A DNA stretch of 64,000 nucleotides, taken from Ramlibacter aurantiacus (GTDB lineage: Bacteria > Pseudomonadota > Gammaproteobacteria > Burkholderiales > Burkholderiaceae_C). The translations under genes were made by a program, and so were the position numbers. Of this stretch, positions 52,861 to 61,387 are shown piece after piece; the first letter of the stretch is position 1; each line of letters begins with the position of its first letter. Location of the stretch: positions 62,001 to 126,000 of the forward strand of contig NZ_JAEQNA010000007.1 of the NCBI RefSeq assembly GCF_016722895.1, written 5' to 3'. The notes below the pieces were generated by a model that saw only the letters and a list, made by a program, of their open reading frames with translations, ran no database searches and was not told the DNA's origin.

Positions 52861-54648
52861 TCAAATTCGGTGGGTCTGCAGCCAGGCTTCCAGCAGGGCG
52901 GCCTGCCACAGCTTGGAGCCGCGCAGCGGGGTGATGTGCGAATCGGGCTGGTCGAACATGCGATCGATGGCTTCGCGCCGGAAGATGCCGCGGTCGCGCG
53001 CGGCCTGTGAGCCCAGGATGTCGCGCACGTAGCCGAGGAAGTCGCCACGCAGGTACTTCAGCGCCGGCACGGGGAAGTAGCCCTTGGGCCGGTCGATCAC
53101 TTCAGCCGGGATCACCTGGCGCGCGGCCTCCTTCAGCACGTGCTTGCCGCCTTCGGCGATCTTGTGGCGCGCCGGGATGCGCGCGGCCAGCTCCACCAGC
53201 TCGTGATCGAGGAAGGGCACCCGCGCCTCCAGGCCGAAGGCCATGGTCATGTTGTCGACGCGCTTGACCGGGTCGTCCACGAGCATCACGGTGGTGTCGA
53301 TCCGCAAGGCCCGGTCGATGGCGCTGTCGGCGCCCGGTTCGGCGAAGTGCGCCTGTACCAGCTGGCTGCTCCAGTCCTCGCTGACCCAGTGCGGCATCAG
53401 CAGCTCGCGCATTTCCTCATGGCTGCGGTCGAAGAACACGCGCCGGTAAGCGGCGGCCGCGGCAGCCGGGCCGGGGTCGTCGATGGCGGCCATGGGCGGG
53501 TACCAGTGGTAGCCGCCGAACACCTCGTCGGCGCCCTGGCCGCTTTGCACCACGCGGCTATGGCGCGAGACCGCCTGCGACAGCAGGTAGAAGGCCACCG
53601 CGTCGTGGCTCACCATCGGCTCGGCCATCGCGCCGATGGCCTCGGGCAGGGTCTGCAGCAACAGGTCGCCCGGGATCTGCATCTTCTGGTGCACCGTCCC
53701 GTAGTGGCGTGCCACCAGGTCCGAGTAGTGAAATTCGTCGCCCGCCTCCTCGTCCACCGCCTCGAAGCCGATCGAGTAGGTGCGCAGGTCGGAAGTGCCG
53801 GCTTCGGTCAGCAGGCCGGTGATGAGGCTGGAGTCGAGTCCGCCCGAGAGCAGCACGCCCACCGGCAGGTCGGACACCAGCCGGCGCTTGACCGAGACCC
53901 GCAGCGCATCGAGCACCTGCGCCTTCCAGTCGTCGAAGCTGCGGCGCTCGTCCTCGGCACTGCGCTGGAATGACAGCGTCCACCAGCGCGCCTGCTCCAG
54001 GCGGCCGTCGGGGTACACGGTCACCAGGCTGCCCGGGGCGAGCTTGCGGACCCCGCGCAGGATGGTCAGCGGCGCCGGCACCACCGCATGGAAACTGAGG
54101 TAGTGGTGCAGGGCCTGCGGGTCCAGCTGGGTGTCCACGCCCTCCCCCACCAGCAGCGCGGGCAGGGCGGACGCGAAGCGCAGGCGCTTGGCATCGGCGG
54201 TGTAGTAGAGCGGCTTGATCCCGAGCCGGTCGCGCGCCAGGTGCGTGATGCCGCTGTCACGCTCCCACAGCGCGAAGGCGAACATGCCGTGGAAGCGGTG
54301 CAGGCAGCGCGGCCCCCACTCTTTCCAGGCCTTCAGGATCACCTCGGTGTCGCCGGTCGAACTGAAGGCGTGGCCCTTGGCGGCCAGTTCGCGCCGCAGC
54401 TCGTGGTGGTTGTAGATCGCACCGTTGAAGACGATGCCCAGTCCGAGCGCGTTGTCGACGAAGGGCTGGTGCGCGCGCAGGCTCAGGTCCATGACGCTGA
54501 GCCGGCGGTGGCCGAAGCAGCGGCCACCGAGGCTGAAGACCCCTTCCCCGTCGGGCCCACGGCGCGACTGGGACTCGGTCATGTCGATCACGGTCCGGAC
54601 ATCGGCGAATCCGCCGTCGAAACGAAGTTCTCCTGCCAGGCCACACAT
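52861..54648 (-). CDS. asnO: N-acetylglutaminylglutamine amidotransferase (AsnB-like)
   Basis: A 595-residue glutamine-dependent amidotransferase. The catalytic Cys2 starts the class II glutaminase (MCGLAGELRFDGG), with SRRGPDGEGVF near 27 and VFNGAIYNHHEL near 72. The synthetase domain has the PP-loop VLLSGGLDSSLITGLL near 265 and SGQGADEVFGGYHWYP near 365. It amidates acetylglutaminylglutamine to NAGGN, a compatible solute made under salt stress. First gene of the operon; GAGGAG lies 12 bases upstream of the ATG at 54648. A longer frame upstream is not protein-like. Confidence 0.92.
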   Translation of the reverse strand: MCGLAGELRFDGGFADVRTVIDMTESQSRRGPDGEGVFSLGGRCFGHRRLSVMDLSLRAHQPFVDNALGLGIVFNGAIYNHHELRRELAAKGHAFSSTGDTEVILKAWKEWGPRCLHRFHGMFAFALWERDSGITHLARDRLGIKPLYYTADAKRLRFASALPALLVGEGVDTQLDPQALHHYLSFHAVVPAPLTILRGVRKLAPGSLVTVYPDGRLEQARWWTLSFQRSAEDERRSFDDWKAQVLDALRVSVKRRLVSDLPVGVLLSGGLDSSLITGLLTEAGTSDLRTYSIGFEAVDEEAGDEFHYSDLVARHYGTVHQKMQIPGDLLLQTLPEAIGAMAEPMVSHDAVAFYLLSQAVSRHSRVVQSGQGADEVFGGYHWYPPMAAIDDPGPAAAAAAYRRVFFDRSHEEMRELLMPHWVSEDWSSQLVQAHFAEPGADSAIDRALRIDTTVMLVDDPVKRVDNMTMAFGLEARVPFLDHELVELAARIPARHKIAEGGKHVLKEAARQVIPAEVIDRPKGYFPVPALKYLRGDFLGYVRDILGSQAARDRGIFRREAIDRMFDQPDSHITPLRGSKLWQAALLEAWLQTHRI

Positions 54649-54978
54649 GGCTTTGCACTCCTCATGAGGTGGGTCGTCGCACACCCGAGCGGGCCGGCTC
54701 GGCCATCGGGCTGGGGCACGGCGTGCCGTGGAACGGGAGGCGGCCCCTGGCGGCCTGCCCGCCCGTGCCGCGAAGGGCCGCGGCATCGGCGTCAACGTGA
54801 TGATGCGGCCATCGTAGGCGGCTGAGGCGTCCGCGACTTGCTGCTGTAACCAGACGCATCCGGCGCACGCGGCGCGCACGCCACCGCCAGCGTCAGCGCG
54901 GCCGCAGGTTCCTCTTGCGGCGCCTGTCGCCGCGGTTTGAAATGGCAGGTCCTCGAACCGCTGCACGGAGCCCACGCC
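54649..54978. other. Intergenic region of 330 bases, no gene seen
   Basis: Lies between the divergent NAGGN operon and the methyltransferase gene. All frames crossing it are extensions of adjoining genes and lack protein character. It should contain the osmotically controlled promoter of asnO, but I could not pick out a clear -10/-35 or operator in this GC-rich stretch. Confidence 0.6.
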
Positions 54979-55800
54979 ATGAACCCCAACCAGGCACTTT
55001 GGGAGAAAGGCGATTTCACCCGCATCGCCGCGGCCATGCGCGAGAGCGGCGAAGCCCTGGTCCGCGACATCGGCATCCGTGCGGGTGCCCGGGTGCTGGA
55101 CCTCGGCTGCGGCGACGGCACCACCGCCCTGCCGGCGGCGCAGGCCGGCGCCCAGGTGCTGGGCGTGGACATCGCCAGCAACCTGGTGGCCGCCGGAAAC
55201 CGCCGCGCCGCCGAGGCCCAGCTCTCCGAACGCCTGCGGTTCCAGCAGGGCGACGCGTCGAACCTGCAGCCCCTGGAGAGCGGCCGCTTCGACTGGGTGG
55301 TGAGCATCTTCGGCGCCATGTTCGCGCCGCGGCCGCATGACGTGGCCCGCGAGATGGTGCGCGTCACCCGGCCGGGCGGCCGCATCGTGATGGGCAACTG
55401 GATCCCCAACGACCCGACCCTGGTGGCGCAACTGCTGCGGATCAGCGCGTCCTATTCGCCGCCTCCGCCCGAAGGCTTCGTCAGCCCGATGACCTGGGGC
55501 GTGGAAGACCAGGTGCTCGAGCGCTTCGGCGCGGCCGGCGTGGCGCGGGAGGCGGTCGCCTTCCAGCGCGACACCTACACCTTCCGGTACCCGGGGCCGC
55601 CGCCAGCCTACGTCGACCTGTTCCGGCGTTACTACGGGCCGACCATGAATGCTTTCGAAGCCGCGGCGAAGGCCGGCCGCGAAGAAGACCTGCGCCGCGA
55701 CCTCGAGGCCCTGTTCGAGAGCCAGAACCGGAGCCCTGACCCAGGGCGCACGGTCATCCCGGCCACCTTCCTGCGGGTGACGGTGCAGGTGGACGGATAA
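54979..55800 (+). CDS. Class I SAM-dependent methyltransferase
   Basis: A 273-residue methyltransferase. The SAM-binding motif I VLDLGCGDGTTALPAAQAG is near residue 40, GVDIASNLV follows near 62 (motif II acid), and VVSIFGAMFAPRPHDVAREM is near 112. Substrate unknown; small-molecule or lipid methylation is likely given the length. The ATG at 54979 has CGGAG upstream; an earlier ATG at 54937 is less likely. It ends 6 bases before the converging LysR gene. Confidence 0.87.
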   Translation: MNPNQALWEKGDFTRIAAAMRESGEALVRDIGIRAGARVLDLGCGDGTTALPAAQAGAQVLGVDIASNLVAAGNRRAAEAQLSERLRFQQGDASNLQPLESGRFDWVVSIFGAMFAPRPHDVAREMVRVTRPGGRIVMGNWIPNDPTLVAQLLRISASYSPPPPEGFVSPMTWGVEDQVLERFGAAGVAREAVAFQRDTYTFRYPGPPPAYVDLFRRYYGPTMNAFEAAAKAGREEDLRRDLEALFESQNRSPDPGRTVIPATFLRVTVQVDG

Positions 55801-55806
55801 GGCGGC

Positions 55807-56703
55807 TCAAGCCGCCCCGTCGCGCGAGACCTGCAGCAACCGCTGCACGAGCGGGTGCTGGATGCGACGCTCGGCCGAGATCAGGTAGAAGTGCTCGACC
55901 ACGTCCGGGCACTCGCCCAGCAGCCGCAGCCCCGGCTCGTGCATCAGCTCCTCGTGCGACCAGCGCGACGCCGGAAAGGCACCCATGCCGCTGCGCCCGA
56001 ATGCCGCCAGCAGCGCGCTGTCCTCGAACTCGCCGGCAACCCTGGGCCGCAGGTTGCTCCGCTCCAGCCACTGGTCCAGCCGCGCCCGCACCGCCACTTG
56101 CCCGGTGGGCAGCAGCACCGGCATCTGCGCCAGGCAATCGGGGAAGGGGCCGGCATGCCGGCCGGCGAGCGACGCGGGCGCATACCAGGCCAATGGGGCT
56201 TCACCCAGCCGGTGGCTGTACAGCCGCAGATTCGGGTTGGCGGGCGCCGAACGGTCCGAGAGCACCACGTCCAGCCGGTGCAGCGCCAGATCACTCAGCA
56301 GCCCCTCGATGTTGTCCTCCAGGCACAGCAGGCGCACGCGCGGGTCCTCCAGCGCCGGCTGCAGCAGGTGCCGCACGACGAGCTTGGGCAACCCATCGGC
56401 GATGCCCACGGCGAGCCGCAGGCCCTGGCCGGTGGCGGCCTCGCGCACGGCAGCGGGCAATTGCTCGCCGAGCTGGAAGATCTGGTCGGCGTGGGCCATG
56501 GCGACGATGCCGGCGTCCGTCAGCGCAATACCACGCCCGGCAGGCCGGAACAGCGAATGCCCTAATGTCTGCTCCAGCGAGCGCACCTGGGCGCTGACGG
56601 TCTGCACCGCCATGCCCAGCCGTTCGGCTGCCCGGGCCATGCCGCCCTCCTTGGCCACAACCCAGAAGTAATACAGGTGCCGGAAATTGATCGGAGAGGC
56701 CAT
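55807..56703 (-). CDS. LysR-family regulator, NhaR-like
   Basis: A 298-residue LysR regulator. NFRHLYYFWVVAKEGGMARA and QTVSAQVRSLEQTLGHSLF resemble NhaR, the sodium/pH-responsive activator of nhaA in enteric bacteria. The effector domain follows from about residue 85. No Na+/H+ antiporter gene is near, so the target is unknown. The start MASPINFRH at 56703 is preferred over 56724, which would add seven residues. Confidence 0.87.
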   Translation of the reverse strand: MASPINFRHLYYFWVVAKEGGMARAAERLGMAVQTVSAQVRSLEQTLGHSLFRPAGRGIALTDAGIVAMAHADQIFQLGEQLPAAVREAATGQGLRLAVGIADGLPKLVVRHLLQPALEDPRVRLLCLEDNIEGLLSDLALHRLDVVLSDRSAPANPNLRLYSHRLGEAPLAWYAPASLAGRHAGPFPDCLAQMPVLLPTGQVAVRARLDQWLERSNLRPRVAGEFEDSALLAAFGRSGMGAFPASRWSHEELMHEPGLRLLGECPDVVEHFYLISAERRIQHPLVQRLLQVSRDGAA

Positions 56704-56851
56704 GGGGCCGCAGTGTGCCCGCACGCAACCCGCTTGAAAGCCGCTCAGGTTCGGTTTTCCCTGAGTTGATTGCAGGGATGTTCTGCTTTTTCCTGGGGCC
56801 TTCTGCCCTTAGTCTCCGTCTACCTTTGTCACGTGTTGGAAGGACACTTTC

Positions 56852-57808
56852 ATGAGAAAAGCTCTAGGCCTGTTCACGGTGGTTCTGGCCCTCGGGATGG
56901 TCGCCATGGACGCCGAGGCCAAGCGTCTCGGCGGCGCCCGCTCCAGCGGCATGCAGCGGCAACAGGTGGCAGCGCCGGCCAAGCCGCCCACCAACACGCC
57001 GGCGCAGACACCGGCCGGCCAGCCCGGCGCAGCGCCCGCGACCGCGGCCAGTGCGGCGCCGGCCGCAGCCGCTGCAGCGCCGGCGGCCGCAGCAGGCGCG
57101 CGCCGCGGGATGATGGGACCGATCGCCGCCATGGCCGGGGTGCTGGGCCTGGCGGCCCTGGCCTCCTACTTCGGCTTCGGCGAGGCGTTGGCCAACATCC
57201 TCATGATCGTGCTGCTGGGCGTGGCGGTGCTGGTGGTGATCGGCCTGGTGATGCGCAAGCGCCAGGGCGGCGCCCGGCCGGCGATGGCTGGCGCGGGTGC
57301 CGGCGCGGGCGGCTTCGGCGGTCGTCCGGATCACGCGACCTACCGCCAGTCCAGCGAGGGCTCGACGATCGGTTCGCGCATCGGCGGCGGCATCGGCTCG
57401 CGCGTGACCGGGGTGTCGACCACGCCCACGGGACAGATCCCGGCCGACTTCGACGTGGAAGGCTTCGTGCGCAACGCGAAGACGCACTTCATGGCGCTGC
57501 AGGCCGCCAACGATGCGGGTGACCTTTCGCGGCTGCGCGAGTACCTCACGCCCGAGATGTTCGAACAGGTGCGCGCCGACCTGCACGAGCGCGGCAGCGC
57601 GCCGCAGCAGACCCAGGTGTTCGGCCTCGATGCGCAGGTGCTCGACGTGGCCCAGGAACGCGGCCAGTGGGTGGTCAGCGTGCGCTTCACCGGCAGCGTG
57701 CGCGAGCAGGCCGGCGCCGTGCCCGAGGACCTGGACGAGATCTGGCACCTGACCAAGCCGGCCCAGGGCAGCGGCGGCTGGGTGGTCGCCGGCATCCAGC
57801 AGGCCTGA
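56852..57808 (+). CDS. Tim44-like domain membrane protein
   Basis: A 318-residue protein with a signal sequence or anchor at the N-terminus (MRKALGLFTVVLALGMVAMD), an Ala/Pro-rich low-complexity linker to about residue 83, a transmembrane segment near 88-130 (IAAMAGVLGLAALASYFGF, then ILMIVLLGVAVLVVIGLVM), a Gly-rich region, and a C-terminal Tim44-like domain from about 195 (FVRNAKTHFMALQAANDAGD, LREYLTPEMFEQVRADL). The family is related to mitochondrial Tim44; the bacterial role is unknown. AAGGAC precedes the ATG at 56852. Confidence 0.87.
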   Translation: MRKALGLFTVVLALGMVAMDAEAKRLGGARSSGMQRQQVAAPAKPPTNTPAQTPAGQPGAAPATAASAAPAAAAAAPAAAAGARRGMMGPIAAMAGVLGLAALASYFGFGEALANILMIVLLGVAVLVVIGLVMRKRQGGARPAMAGAGAGAGGFGGRPDHATYRQSSEGSTIGSRIGGGIGSRVTGVSTTPTGQIPADFDVEGFVRNAKTHFMALQAANDAGDLSRLREYLTPEMFEQVRADLHERGSAPQQTQVFGLDAQVLDVAQERGQWVVSVRFTGSVREQAGAVPEDLDEIWHLTKPAQGSGGWVVAGIQQA

Positions 57809-57828
57809 GCCCTCGAAAGCACCGGTAA

Positions 57829-57855
57829 GCGGCGGAACTCACGAAGTCCCGCCGC
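57829..57855. terminator. Hairpin between the Tim44-like and DUF1232 genes
   Basis: GCGGCGG (57829-57835) pairs perfectly with CCGCCGC (57849-57855); an additional ACT/AGT pairing extends the stem across a mismatch. It lies 21 bases after the upstream stop and 31 before the next ATG. A T tract is absent. Confidence 0.5.
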
Positions 57856-57886
57856 GTCCTAGTCCGCAAGATCGGAAAGGCAAGCC

Positions 57887-58159
57887 ATGTGGAAACGAGT
57901 GACCCTGCTGTGGACGCTGGTGCGCGGTGACGCGCGGCGGCTGTGGTTCGCGCTGCGCCATCCGGCGGCTCCCGGCTGGCTCAAGATCGGCACGGGGCTG
58001 ATCGCGCTTTACCTGCTGTCCCCGATCGACCTGGTTCCGGACGTGCTGCCCTTCATCGGGGTGGTGGACGACCTGGTGCTGGTGCCGCTGGCGATCCGCT
58101 GGCTGCTGAACCAGCTGCCGGCCGAGATCGTCCGCGACGCCCAGCGCAGCGGGCGCTGA
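57887..58159 (+). CDS. YkvA family protein (DUF1232)
   Basis: A 90-residue small membrane-associated protein. The DUF1232 core LYLLSPIDLVPDVLPFIGVV near residue 42 and DDLVLVPLAIRWLLNQLP after it are diagnostic. One hydrophobic segment crosses or lies along the membrane. Function unknown. It ends 1 base before the stop of the converging serine hydrolase gene. Confidence 0.9.
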   Translation: MWKRVTLLWTLVRGDARRLWFALRHPAAPGWLKIGTGLIALYLLSPIDLVPDVLPFIGVVDDLVLVPLAIRWLLNQLPAEIVRDAQRSGR

Positions 58160-58160
58160 G

Positions 58161-59222
58161 TCAGGCGCTGTCCAGCGCCTTGGCCACGCGGTTGACGAAA
58201 CCGTGCACCCGTGCCGGATCGATCCAGCGCACCACCACCACGGCCTGGTGCGCGGGATCGACCCACACGTAGTGGCCACCCGCGCCCACCATGAACACGC
58301 TCTGCGGGCTGGCCGCGGCAAACAGGCGGCCATCGCGGTTGAGCCATAGCAGCCAACCGTAAAACGGCGCGATGGTGCCGGGCTGGCTCATCCGGGCAAT
58401 CCATGACGCCGGCACCAGTTCACGGCCGCCGAAGCGCCCCTGGTCCAGCACCAGCTGCCCGATGCGGGCCTGGTCCCGCGCGCCGATGGAGACGCCGCCG
58501 CCCCAGTGGCTGCCCCCAGGCACCGAGGGCATGCGCCGGCCGTCGATCTCGACCCAGGCGTCGTCATATGGCGCCCAGCGCCAATCGGTCCCGCCACCCA
58601 GGGGCTCGAGGATGGCCTCCTGGAACACCTGCGCCAGCGGCTGGCGGAACAGGTGCAGCAACGCCAGCGAAAGCTGGTTGATCCGCACGTCGTTGTATTC
58701 CCAGTAGCTGCCCGGTGGCTGCAGGCCGCGCGGTTCGCCCTTGCGGCCGGCCGGCGGCTTGGGGTCGTGCGCCACCTGGCGGTGGTGTTCCACGTGATCG
58801 GGCAGGCCGAAGCACTCGCCCTGCCACTCGCTGGTCTGTGCCAGCAGATGGGTCCAGGTGATGGTGCGGTTGTGTGCGCTGTCGAAACCGATGCCCGACA
58901 GCCGCTGGCCCACCGGCTCGTCGGGATCGGGCAAGAGGCCGCGGCCATGAGCCACGCCGGCCAGCAGCGCGAGATAACTCTTGGCGACACTGAAGGTGAG
59001 GTCGGCCCGCTCCGGTTCGCCCCAGCTCGCCAGCTCCTGGCCGGCGCGCCACACCACGCCGGAGACGCCGCCGCGCGCGTGCACCGGCCCGCGCAAGCGG
59101 TTGTACGGTGGTGGGTCCTCATGGTGCACGCCCCAGCGCGCCGGATCGACGGCGGGATCGCGGGGCCACGGAACCTCATGCGCGAGGGCGAACTGGATGG
59201 CGTCGTCGAAAGCTTGGGACAT
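58161..59222 (-). CDS. Serine hydrolase of the beta-lactamase/penicillin-binding protein family
   Basis: A 353-residue class C beta-lactamase-like hydrolase. The nucleophile motif SVAK is at residues 78-81 (TFSVAKSYLALL), the tyrosine motif YND near 173 (GSYWEYNDVRINQLSLAL), and the third motif region is GAGGHYVWV near 318 rather than KTG. There is no signal peptide, so it acts in the cytoplasm. These proteins are usually esterases or amidases, not drug-resistance enzymes. It follows the unknown paralogue at 59259 by 36 bases on the same strand, so may share its transcript. Confidence 0.85.
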   Translation of the reverse strand: MSQAFDDAIQFALAHEVPWPRDPAVDPARWGVHHEDPPPYNRLRGPVHARGGVSGVVWRAGQELASWGEPERADLTFSVAKSYLALLAGVAHGRGLLPDPDEPVGQRLSGIGFDSAHNRTITWTHLLAQTSEWQGECFGLPDHVEHHRQVAHDPKPPAGRKGEPRGLQPPGSYWEYNDVRINQLSLALLHLFRQPLAQVFQEAILEPLGGGTDWRWAPYDDAWVEIDGRRMPSVPGGSHWGGGVSIGARDQARIGQLVLDQGRFGGRELVPASWIARMSQPGTIAPFYGWLLWLNRDGRLFAAASPQSVFMVGAGGHYVWVDPAHQAVVVVRWIDPARVHGFVNRVAKALDSA

Positions 59223-59258
59223 GGGCCCGAGGATAGCCAGCCACGCGGGCGGCCGGCG

Positions 59259-61286
59259 TCATCCGAGGCTGTGCTTGCCATCCGCGAAATCCGCCCTCCA
59301 CCGCCACGAATCAAGCGGGCTCGGTGCCGCGGCGGCAGCCTGGCTGGTCTGTGCGCGGGGCGGACGCGGATCCGCCAACCTCGCCCAACTCGCGCCCTCG
59401 AACTCGTTTAAATCAGCGGGTGACATGCCGGCAGCATCCAGCAGCGTGGCCACTCGGATCTCGCCCCCCATCCAGGGGAACGGAATGCGGGGCGCATGAG
59501 ACGCCTGCTGCGCTGGCGGCACGTCCGCGCGGCTGATCCAGGTCATGGCCGAAGCGAGCAACTCACCCAGCCTCTCCACGGGATCGCCGCCCCACGGCTG
59601 CTCATGGCCTCTCATCAGGTCCAGCAACGCACGTGCACCGTGCCTCACCAGCTCTGGCGTGGTGCGTTGCTGCGGGAGCTGCAGCAAGCGGGGGATCAAG
59701 CCGATGGCCTCCTCTCGCGCCTCTTCGGAGTGCCCTCCGGATTGCGCGACCGCATGGATCAACAGACGCGTCTCCAGGGGGCCGGTGAGGCCATCGGCGA
59801 ACACCCGGGCTGGCGTCTCACGATGTTGGCTCAGGCCGTGCGCCAGCTGGACATAGAGCCGGGCCCGCCGCGTCAGCGGCTCGGCTCCCAGGATGCGCCG
59901 GATCTCGCCGATCTGCCTGGGCTGGAGCACCCGCGGCGCATGCAGACACGCTGCGACCGCACCTTGAGCCGCGACCGGCAAGCTCAGGTGCGGCTCGAGC
60001 ACCAACAAGCTGTCCAGCGGCAGGGTTCGCCAAGCAAAGGCGTCGGCCCATCCGCGTGCGCCGCCCAGGTCTCCCCCCCGGCGCCGCTCGGCGTCGATCA
60101 CGCGTTGCGTGTCCCGCGGCGTGGGGTCGCAAGGCATCGCGATGAAGGCGCGTCGCAGCGGCGAGGCGCCCGCAGCAGCCGGTCCCACCCCGTCATTGCG
60201 CGGGTGCGCGAGTTCGGCCAGCAGAGCGCTCGGGCCACCGGGCCCGACGTGCTGCACCGACTCGATCAGTCTCACGATGGCTTGCATGCCTGCCGCGACC
60301 ACATCCTCTTGTCCCTCCTGGTCCAGCAGCACGGCCCGGTAAATTGCGATGGCCTCACGGGCCGTCCGCTCATCGACCGTGATCAGCCCCAGGCAGCGCT
60401 CCAGGTGGGCGAGGGCCGCCTCCACCTCCACGGGACGTGTCAGCCGGAAGACCAGACGCAGGGTCGAGGCGGCGGTGGCCGTGCCCGGCGTGAGCAGAGC
60501 CATGAAGGCCGTCCCCAGCTCCTCGCGCAGGTCCTCGCCCGGCTGCGCGCGGCGAAGCGCACGCATCACCCGAACCAGGTTGTCGACGTGTTGGGGGTTT
60601 CTCATCCACGAAAGCGCCCGCGGCAGTGCCTTGCGCAGCACCGACAGCGCCTGTGCGCCGGTCAGGCCCAGCGATTGAGGGTCCAGTCCATCGATCAACT
60701 TCGCCCGCATGTCATCGTCACACCCGTTCAGGCGCAACTGAGTCGACACGACCTGGCTCAGCATGTCGATCAGGTTCGTCGCGTCCAGGGGGGTTTCGAA
60801 GTCTGCCTGTCTGCGCACCAGCAGATGAATGCGTTCGAACACGTCATCCAGGCCCTCGGGAGTCAAAGCGTGCCCAGTGGCCTGTTGCACGATCCCGTTC
60901 AACTGCAGGTCGCCCGACTGTTGCCGCAATCGCCCCGCCAAGTCGGCCTGCAGCCGGCGAGCCCGGTACTTTTCATAAAGCAGTCCACAGCAGAGGCTGA
61001 CGGGCCCAAGGGGGATAGCCGCAGTGACGACAGTTGACAACACATCGTCCTCATCGAGCGCACCCGTCGCCCTCGCCGCAGCGCCAACCAAGATGGGCAA
61101 CACTGATAGCACGGTCCAGGCGGTCATGCACACGACACGTCGGTCGCTCAGGTGCAGGCGGTTCTGCCCTGGGGGCACCGGCTCAGGAGGCGGTCGAATC
61201 GGCACCGCCACGTGCGGGGGTGCCGCGGCAGCCGGGGCATCCCGCACGGCTTGCTGCCTGACATAGGGGGTCAATCTCGAATCCAT
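59259..61286 (-). CDS. Unknown large protein, paralogue A of a tandem pair
   Basis: A 675-residue protein that I cannot assign to a family. The Pro-rich N-terminus contains HVAVPIRPPPEPVPPGQ. Hydrophobic segments lie at about residues 51-73 and 82-104, making it probably membrane-anchored. The remainder is Leu/Ala/Arg-rich helical sequence, like a solenoid of repeats. It ends DFADGKHSLG. It shares clear blocks with the next gene: SLGLTGAQALSVLRKALP, VFRLTRPVEVEAAL, LPLDSLLVLEPHL, HRETPARVFADGL, AIGLIPRLLQLPQ and SAMTWISRAD. Relative to that paralogue it has an insert of about 45 residues near 380-425. No catalytic motif was recognised. Confidence 0.8.
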   Translation of the reverse strand: MDSRLTPYVRQQAVRDAPAAAAPPHVAVPIRPPPEPVPPGQNRLHLSDRRVVCMTAWTVLSVLPILVGAAARATGALDEDDVLSTVVTAAIPLGPVSLCCGLLYEKYRARRLQADLAGRLRQQSGDLQLNGIVQQATGHALTPEGLDDVFERIHLLVRRQADFETPLDATNLIDMLSQVVSTQLRLNGCDDDMRAKLIDGLDPQSLGLTGAQALSVLRKALPRALSWMRNPQHVDNLVRVMRALRRAQPGEDLREELGTAFMALLTPGTATAASTLRLVFRLTRPVEVEAALAHLERCLGLITVDERTAREAIAIYRAVLLDQEGQEDVVAAGMQAIVRLIESVQHVGPGGPSALLAELAHPRNDGVGPAAAGASPLRRAFIAMPCDPTPRDTQRVIDAERRRGGDLGGARGWADAFAWRTLPLDSLLVLEPHLSLPVAAQGAVAACLHAPRVLQPRQIGEIRRILGAEPLTRRARLYVQLAHGLSQHRETPARVFADGLTGPLETRLLIHAVAQSGGHSEEAREEAIGLIPRLLQLPQQRTTPELVRHGARALLDLMRGHEQPWGGDPVERLGELLASAMTWISRADVPPAQQASHAPRIPFPWMGGEIRVATLLDAAGMSPADLNEFEGASWARLADPRPPRAQTSQAAAAAPSPLDSWRWRADFADGKHSLG

Positions 61287-61387
61287 GAGCGCCTCGGTGA
61301 TATGCGCGGCGAGCTGCGCGCGAGACGCTGTGTCGCCACCAGCCGGCGGCGGTTCCGAAGAAATATCCAGCCTTGCCTGTCGGCGCG

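Noticed and set aside
52861..55431. A longer asnO reading from 55431
   Set aside because: The class II glutaminase needs Cys2, which sits after the ATG at 54648. The upstream extension has no protein character and overlaps the methyltransferase gene on the other strand.
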